Made by a program: the position numbers and the translations under genes
NCBI RefSeq assembly: GCF_000708045.1
Contig: NZ_ANIE01000005.1
Span: 62,001 to 126,000, forward strand
Length of the DNA: 64,000 nucleotides
Source of the DNA: Marinobacter nitratireducens
GTDB taxonomy: Bacteria > Pseudomonadota > Gammaproteobacteria > Pseudomonadales > Oleiphilaceae
Direction of reading: 5' to 3'
The notes under the pieces: generated by a model
What the model was told of the DNA's origin: nothing
Seen by the model: only the letters and a program-made list of their open reading frames with translations
The model's database searches: none
Shown here: positions 60,223-64,000 of the stretch, one piece after another
Layout: every line of letters begins with the position of its first letter
Position numbering within the stretch: position 1 is the first letter of the stretch

Positions 60223-63200
60223 ATGACCGATTCCCGCCCCATACAACAACAAAGTCTGCTGGAACAGCTCGCCGATGCCCTTGAACACAACAATATCGAG
60301 ACCGATGAATCGCTGGACCTTCGCAAAGTGGTGGCAAGCATGATGGAGGAGTCCCGTTGCTGGGACGACGATCTTCATACGCGGCTTGTTGAGGAATTGG
60401 GCGTGGCCCAGGGTGGCCGGACGGCTCAGATGTTCAGCGGCAGCTTCCCCTCTTCGTACCGTGCCCGTTTCCCGGTGACAGAAGCACTGCATGATATTCA
60501 ACAGATCCAGTCGATAGCCGTTGCCTCTGATGTGCCCATGTACTTCTATCAGGCCAAAGACGCCAAACCGGGCGAATTGTATTTCAAACTCTACAGTCAG
60601 GGCCGTCCTGTCATTCTCTCGGATGTGATTCCGATACTGGAAAATCTTGGGATGAGGGTTGTTGGGGAGCATCCCTACAGAATTACACGCAGGGATGGAG
60701 AGCAGTTCGGCGTCAGCGATTTTACGGTGACTTTCCAGTCCCGGGGTAGTGACGAGGATATCGGGGCTTATGTCGCGTTGATCCAGGAGGCCTTCCGGGA
60801 AATCTGGAACGGATTCGCGGAGAGCGACGAATTCAACCAGCTGGTCATGGCGGCAGGTCTTGGCTGGAGGCAGGTGGTTCTATTAAGAGCGTATGCACGC
60901 TATATCAAGCAGCTCCGCTTCGGATTCAGCCAGCCATTTATTGCCGATACCCTGCTGCGCCATCTGGATATTACCGTGAATCTTGTCGACCTGTTTGATG
61001 CCAGATTCCAGCCAGGTTCCATGACCATGGGGGAGCGCGAGGCGCGGTGTGCACAGTTGGAGCAGGGTGTTATGGCCGCTCTCGAGCAGGTCGACAGCCT
61101 TGATGACGACCGGATTCTGCGCCGGTTCCTCGCGCTGATCAAAGCGACGCTGCGAACCAACTTCTATCAGCCCGACGAGTCAGGGCACCCAAAGGGATAT
61201 CTCTCGTTCAAGATTAATCCAACTTCCATTGCGGATATTCCAAAACCGAGACCCCGGTTCGAGATCTTTGTGTACTCACCCCGGGTAGAAGGCGTCCACC
61301 TCAGGGCTGGCCGGGTCGCCCGGGGCGGGTTGCGCTGGTCTGATCGAATCGAAGATTACCGAACGGAAATCCTCGGCCTGGTCAAAGCCCAGCAGGTGAA
61401 AAACTCAGTCATTGTGCCAGTGGGGGCCAAGGGCGGGTTTATTGTCAAAAAGACGCCAAAGGATGCTTCCCGGGAGGCACTGAGGGCGGAGGGTGTTGCC
61501 TGTTACCAGACCTTTATCCGCGGGCTCCTGGACGTTACCGATAACCTCGAGGGCGATGCGGTCGTGCCGCCGGTCAAGGTGGTTCGCCACGATGAGGATG
61601 ATCCTTATCTGGTCGTTGCGGCGGACAAAGGAACGGCCACGTTCTCGGATATCGCCAACCAGCTGGCCGAGGAATACGGTTTCTGGCTGGGAGATGCGTT
61701 CGCATCCGGCGGCAGTGAGGGCTACGACCATAAGAAAATGGGCATCACGGCCCGTGGTGCCTGGGAGTCGGTGAAACGGCATTTCCTGGAAAAAGGCATC
61801 GACACCCAGGCTGAGGATTTCACCGTGGTCGGTGTCGGGGATATGGCCGGTGATGTGTTCGGCAATGGCATGCTGTTGTCCGAACACATCCGACTGATCG
61901 GGGCATTCAACCACCTGCACATATTTGTGGATCCGACTCCGGACGCCAGGGTGTCATTTGCCGAGCGCCAGCGTCTGTTTGCTTTGCCGGCGTCTTCGTG
62001 GACCGACTATGACCGATCACTGATCAGTGCCGGTGGCGGGGTATTTCCACGCTCTGCCAAGTCGATCCCGGTATCGGAGGAAATGCGTAAGGCTCTGGCG
62101 ATTGATGCCCGGCAGGTAACGCCCAGTGAGCTCATCCAGGCTCTGCTCAGGGCTCCGGTGGATTTGATCTGGAATGGCGGTATCGGAACCTACGTTAAAG
62201 CGTACGGTGAATCCCATGAGTCAGTGGGTGACCGTTCCAACGATGCTGTTCGCGTGGATAGCAGCGCCCTGAGGTGCCGGGTACTGGGGGAGGGCGGAAA
62301 CCTCGGTTTCACCCAGCTTGGGCGCACGGCCTTCGATCGGGCCGGCGGTTCCGCCAATACCGACTTCATTGACAATGCGGGAGGTGTGGACTGCTCGGAT
62401 CATGAAGTGAATATCAAGATTCTTCTCAACCAGCAGGTTGCTGCAGGGCAGCTGACCCTGGCAGCTCGCAATCGACTGCTCAAAGCCATGACGCAGGAAG
62501 TGGCAGAACTGGTATTGCAGAACAACTATCGGCAGACCATGGCCCTCAGTCTTGCCTGCTCAGGAAAAGCCGGCTCTCAGGATAGCTACGAGCGCCTGAT
62601 GCGTCGGCTTGAGGCCGATGGTCGTCTGGACCGGGCGCTGGAGTTCCTGCCAGACGATGACCAGTTGCGGGAACGTCGTGAGCGCAATGAAGGCTTCACT
62701 CGTCCGGAGTTGGCGGTGCTGTTGTCCTACGCAAAAATTGAGTTAAAACAGGCCCTGCTGGCTGCGCCGATCGTTCATGACCCGAAATTTGTAGCTGCCC
62801 TGTATTCGGCGTTTCCCGAGTCTCTGTGCGCCTCGTTTCCTGAGGCGATTGAAACCCATCCATTGCGGGCGGAGATTTCAGCGACCCAGATTGCCAATGA
62901 CATGGTCAACCGCATGGGCATTACCTGGTTGGAGCAGATCCGAAATGCCACTGGCGCAGATCACGGGCGCATCGCCGCCGCGTACCTGATCTCGGTGGAT
63001 ATTCATGACGTAAACCAGCGTTGGGAGGCCATTGAGGCCCTCGATGGGAAAATTGCGGCAAAGGTTCAGGCTTCGCTGTTCGGTGACGTTATCAGCCTGG
63101 TGTCCCGGAGTACCAGTTGGCTCCTTTATAACCGCCACCTTGCGCTGGATCCGGCAGAGTGTATGGCTCGTTACCAGCCGCTGCTGGCCGGTGTTCTTGC

Positions 63201-63738
63201 CTCACCAGGGCGACTTTCGTCGGTGATACCTGAAAGTCGTTGGTTTGAGCACTATGCTGAGTACAGGGAGCAGAAGGTCCCGGAAACGCTGGCGGTGTAC
63301 TGCGCTTCTGCCGAAAGCCGGTACTGGTTGATGGATATGATCGAGATATCCCTTCAGCTTGGTCAGGATCTGGAGTCGGTAGCCTGGGTCTATTTCAGGT
63401 TGGGCGAGAGCCTCAACCTGATATGGCTGGATCGTCAGATGCGGGCCTATCGGGCCAGCGGCCACTGGCAGTTGATGGCGACCGTACATTTCCGGGATGA
63501 GTTGGACCATCAGCTACGTCTGCTCACCGCGAGTGTCCTGACCTCAGGAGGAGGGGCTGAGGGTGAGGCTGCGGGAGAGCCCGCCCACAGGTTGGAAGCG
63601 TGGCGTGATGCTCGTCAACCAACGCTCGCGCGATGGCAGAAAATGCTCGGTGAGATGCAAATGACCAGCGACGTCGATTGCGCGGTATTTTCAGTGGCGC
63701 ACAGCGTTCTCAGGGAGCTGTCCCTTGAAATTTGCTGA
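60223..63738 (+). CDS. NAD-specific glutamate dehydrogenase, large type, short at the N-terminus
   Basis: 1171 residues from the ATG at 60223 with CGGAG 8 nt upstream. The catalytic part contains GGLRWSDRIEDYRTEI, VKNSVIVPVGAKGGF, and the NAD domain with VGVGDMAGDVFGNGML. These are diagnostic of bacterial L-GDH enzymes that convert glutamate to 2-oxoglutarate and ammonia. Common L-GDH180 members have about 1600 residues; this one lacks some 400 N-terminal residues of ACT-like regulatory domains, and no upstream in-frame remainder exists. It may represent the shorter GDH class. It is followed by the putA-like gene, which makes glutamate from proline. Confidence 0.92.
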   Translation: MTDSRPIQQQSLLEQLADALEHNNIETDESLDLRKVVASMMEESRCWDDDLHTRLVEELGVAQGGRTAQMFSGSFPSSYRARFPVTEALHDIQQIQSIAVASDVPMYFYQAKDAKPGELYFKLYSQGRPVILSDVIPILENLGMRVVGEHPYRITRRDGEQFGVSDFTVTFQSRGSDEDIGAYVALIQEAFREIWNGFAESDEFNQLVMAAGLGWRQVVLLRAYARYIKQLRFGFSQPFIADTLLRHLDITVNLVDLFDARFQPGSMTMGEREARCAQLEQGVMAALEQVDSLDDDRILRRFLALIKATLRTNFYQPDESGHPKGYLSFKINPTSIADIPKPRPRFEIFVYSPRVEGVHLRAGRVARGGLRWSDRIEDYRTEILGLVKAQQVKNSVIVPVGAKGGFIVKKTPKDASREALRAEGVACYQTFIRGLLDVTDNLEGDAVVPPVKVVRHDEDDPYLVVAADKGTATFSDIANQLAEEYGFWLGDAFASGGSEGYDHKKMGITARGAWESVKRHFLEKGIDTQAEDFTVVGVGDMAGDVFGNGMLLSEHIRLIGAFNHLHIFVDPTPDARVSFAERQRLFALPASSWTDYDRSLISAGGGVFPRSAKSIPVSEEMRKALAIDARQVTPSELIQALLRAPVDLIWNGGIGTYVKAYGESHESVGDRSNDAVRVDSSALRCRVLGEGGNLGFTQLGRTAFDRAGGSANTDFIDNAGGVDCSDHEVNIKILLNQQVAAGQLTLAARNRLLKAMTQEVAELVLQNNYRQTMALSLACSGKAGSQDSYERLMRRLEADGRLDRALEFLPDDDQLRERRERNEGFTRPELAVLLSYAKIELKQALLAAPIVHDPKFVAALYSAFPESLCASFPEAIETHPLRAEISATQIANDMVNRMGITWLEQIRNATGADHGRIAAAYLISVDIHDVNQRWEAIEALDGKIAAKVQASLFGDVISLVSRSTSWLLYNRHLALDPAECMARYQPLLAGVLASPGRLSSVIPESRWFEHYAEYREQKVPETLAVYCASAESRYWLMDMIEISLQLGQDLESVAWVYFRLGESLNLIWLDRQMRAYRASGHWQLMATVHFRDELDHQLRLLTASVLTSGGGAEGEAAGEPAHRLEAWRDARQPTLARWQKMLGEMQMTSDVDCAVFSVAHSVLRELSLEIC

Positions 63739-63913
63739 TCAGCAATATGTTTAATGGCTAAAAAATACTGCAAGTAAAGTCATCATGTTTTAATTGAAGG
63801 ATTAATAAAGTCTAAACGCACTGTCAGATTCTTTTTAATGGAGGAATCGTCTTTTTCATTCTCGGTAGAATGCGAAACAGAGAAGACTAACAGCTAAATA
63901 AGAGGGTACAACT

Positions 63914-64000
63914 ATGAGACCGCAGCAATCCGTGAATCCGGACCTGAACTTTAATCGCCAGGCGATCCGTCAGAACTATCTGGCGGATGAGTACGAGGTG
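63914..64000 (+). CDS. putA: Start of a PutA-like proline dehydrogenase gene
   Basis: 29 codons before the window ends, starting MRPQQSVNPDLNFNRQAIRQ and continuing NYLADEYEV. AAGAGGG lies 8 nt upstream. The segment resembles the start of bifunctional PutA enzymes, which oxidise proline to glutamate. The position behind NAD-glutamate dehydrogenase and the Lrp regulator supports this. Only the N-terminal tip is visible, so the call is tentative. The 175-nt AT-rich gap before it may hold its own promoter. Confidence 0.5.
   Translation, partial: MRPQQSVNPDLNFNRQAIRQNYLADEYEV

Overview
The window reads as chromosomal DNA of a marine gammaproteobacterium of the Marinobacter type. This is inferred from moderately high GC, densely packed genes on both strands, many secreted lipoprotein hydrolases, two fatty acid hydroxylase/sterol desaturase-type proteins, EfpL, a PEP-CTERM protein and an NAD-glutamate dehydrogenase next to the start of a putA-like gene. 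I see no rRNA, tRNA, insertion sequence, prophage or CRISPR array. The taxonomic call rests on gene content and style only.

Layout. 1-5.6 kb: the 3' end of mtgA, a soluble double-PAS chemoreceptor (BdlA-like), and convergent to it a 7TMR-DISM/EAL c-di-GMP phosphodiesterase behind a Rossmann-fold protein. 5.6-18.4 kb: a lipoprotein hydrolase, two AraC-type regulators each divergent from a membrane fatty acid hydroxylase, an ECF41-type sigma factor coupled to a flavin oxidoreductase with a recognisable ECF41 promoter, a MASE1 diguanylate cyclase flanked by an undescribed 99-bp repeat, and an alkylsulfatase. 18.5-28.6 kb: ytoQ and a block of secreted proteins (FG-GAP lipoprotein, PHB-depolymerase-type esterase, helical-repeat protein, DUF6351-like lipoprotein). 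28.6-37 kb: MocR regulator divergent from a PNPOx-like protein, two tandem LuxR regulators, threonine aldolase, and an ECF42 sigma factor with its YCII/DGPF partners and an internally deleted DUF1428 gene. 37-42 kb: a two-component system whose sensor has a His/Asp/Glu-rich periplasmic loop, divergent from a small periplasmic protein and cytochrome b561; then arfB and a Bcr/CflA efflux pump. 42-55.5 kb: small lipoprotein, SDR, substrate-binding protein, an uncharacterised three-gene operon ending in DUF72, PEP-CTERM protein, crotonase, PhoD-like phosphatase, a GIDE-like/LemA fusion, thioesterase, efpL and an HD-GYP phosphodiesterase. 55.5-64 kb: a flavin monooxygenase with a sigma-54 promoter facing its sigma-54 activator, then an Lrp regulator divergent from an N-terminally short NAD-glutamate dehydrogenase followed by putA.

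How the parts work together. c-di-GMP turnover is prominent: one cyclase, an EAL and an HD-GYP phosphodiesterase, and a BdlA-like receptor. Local regulator-target pairs dominate: AraC/hydroxylase (twice), AraC/alkylsulfatase, MocR/PNPOx, ECF41/oxidoreductase, ECF42/DGPF, two-component system/b561, sigma-54 activator/monooxygenase, Lrp/GDH-putA. Several intergenic operators can be read directly as inverted or direct repeats and are listed.

The most unusual items are the 99-bp imperfect repeat with perfect DnaA-box nonamers in hairpin form flanking the diguanylate cyclase, the metal-binding-like loop of the sensor kinase, the GIDE-like/LemA fusion, the desaturase-SRPBCC fusion, and the 55-residue in-frame loss in the DUF1428 gene.
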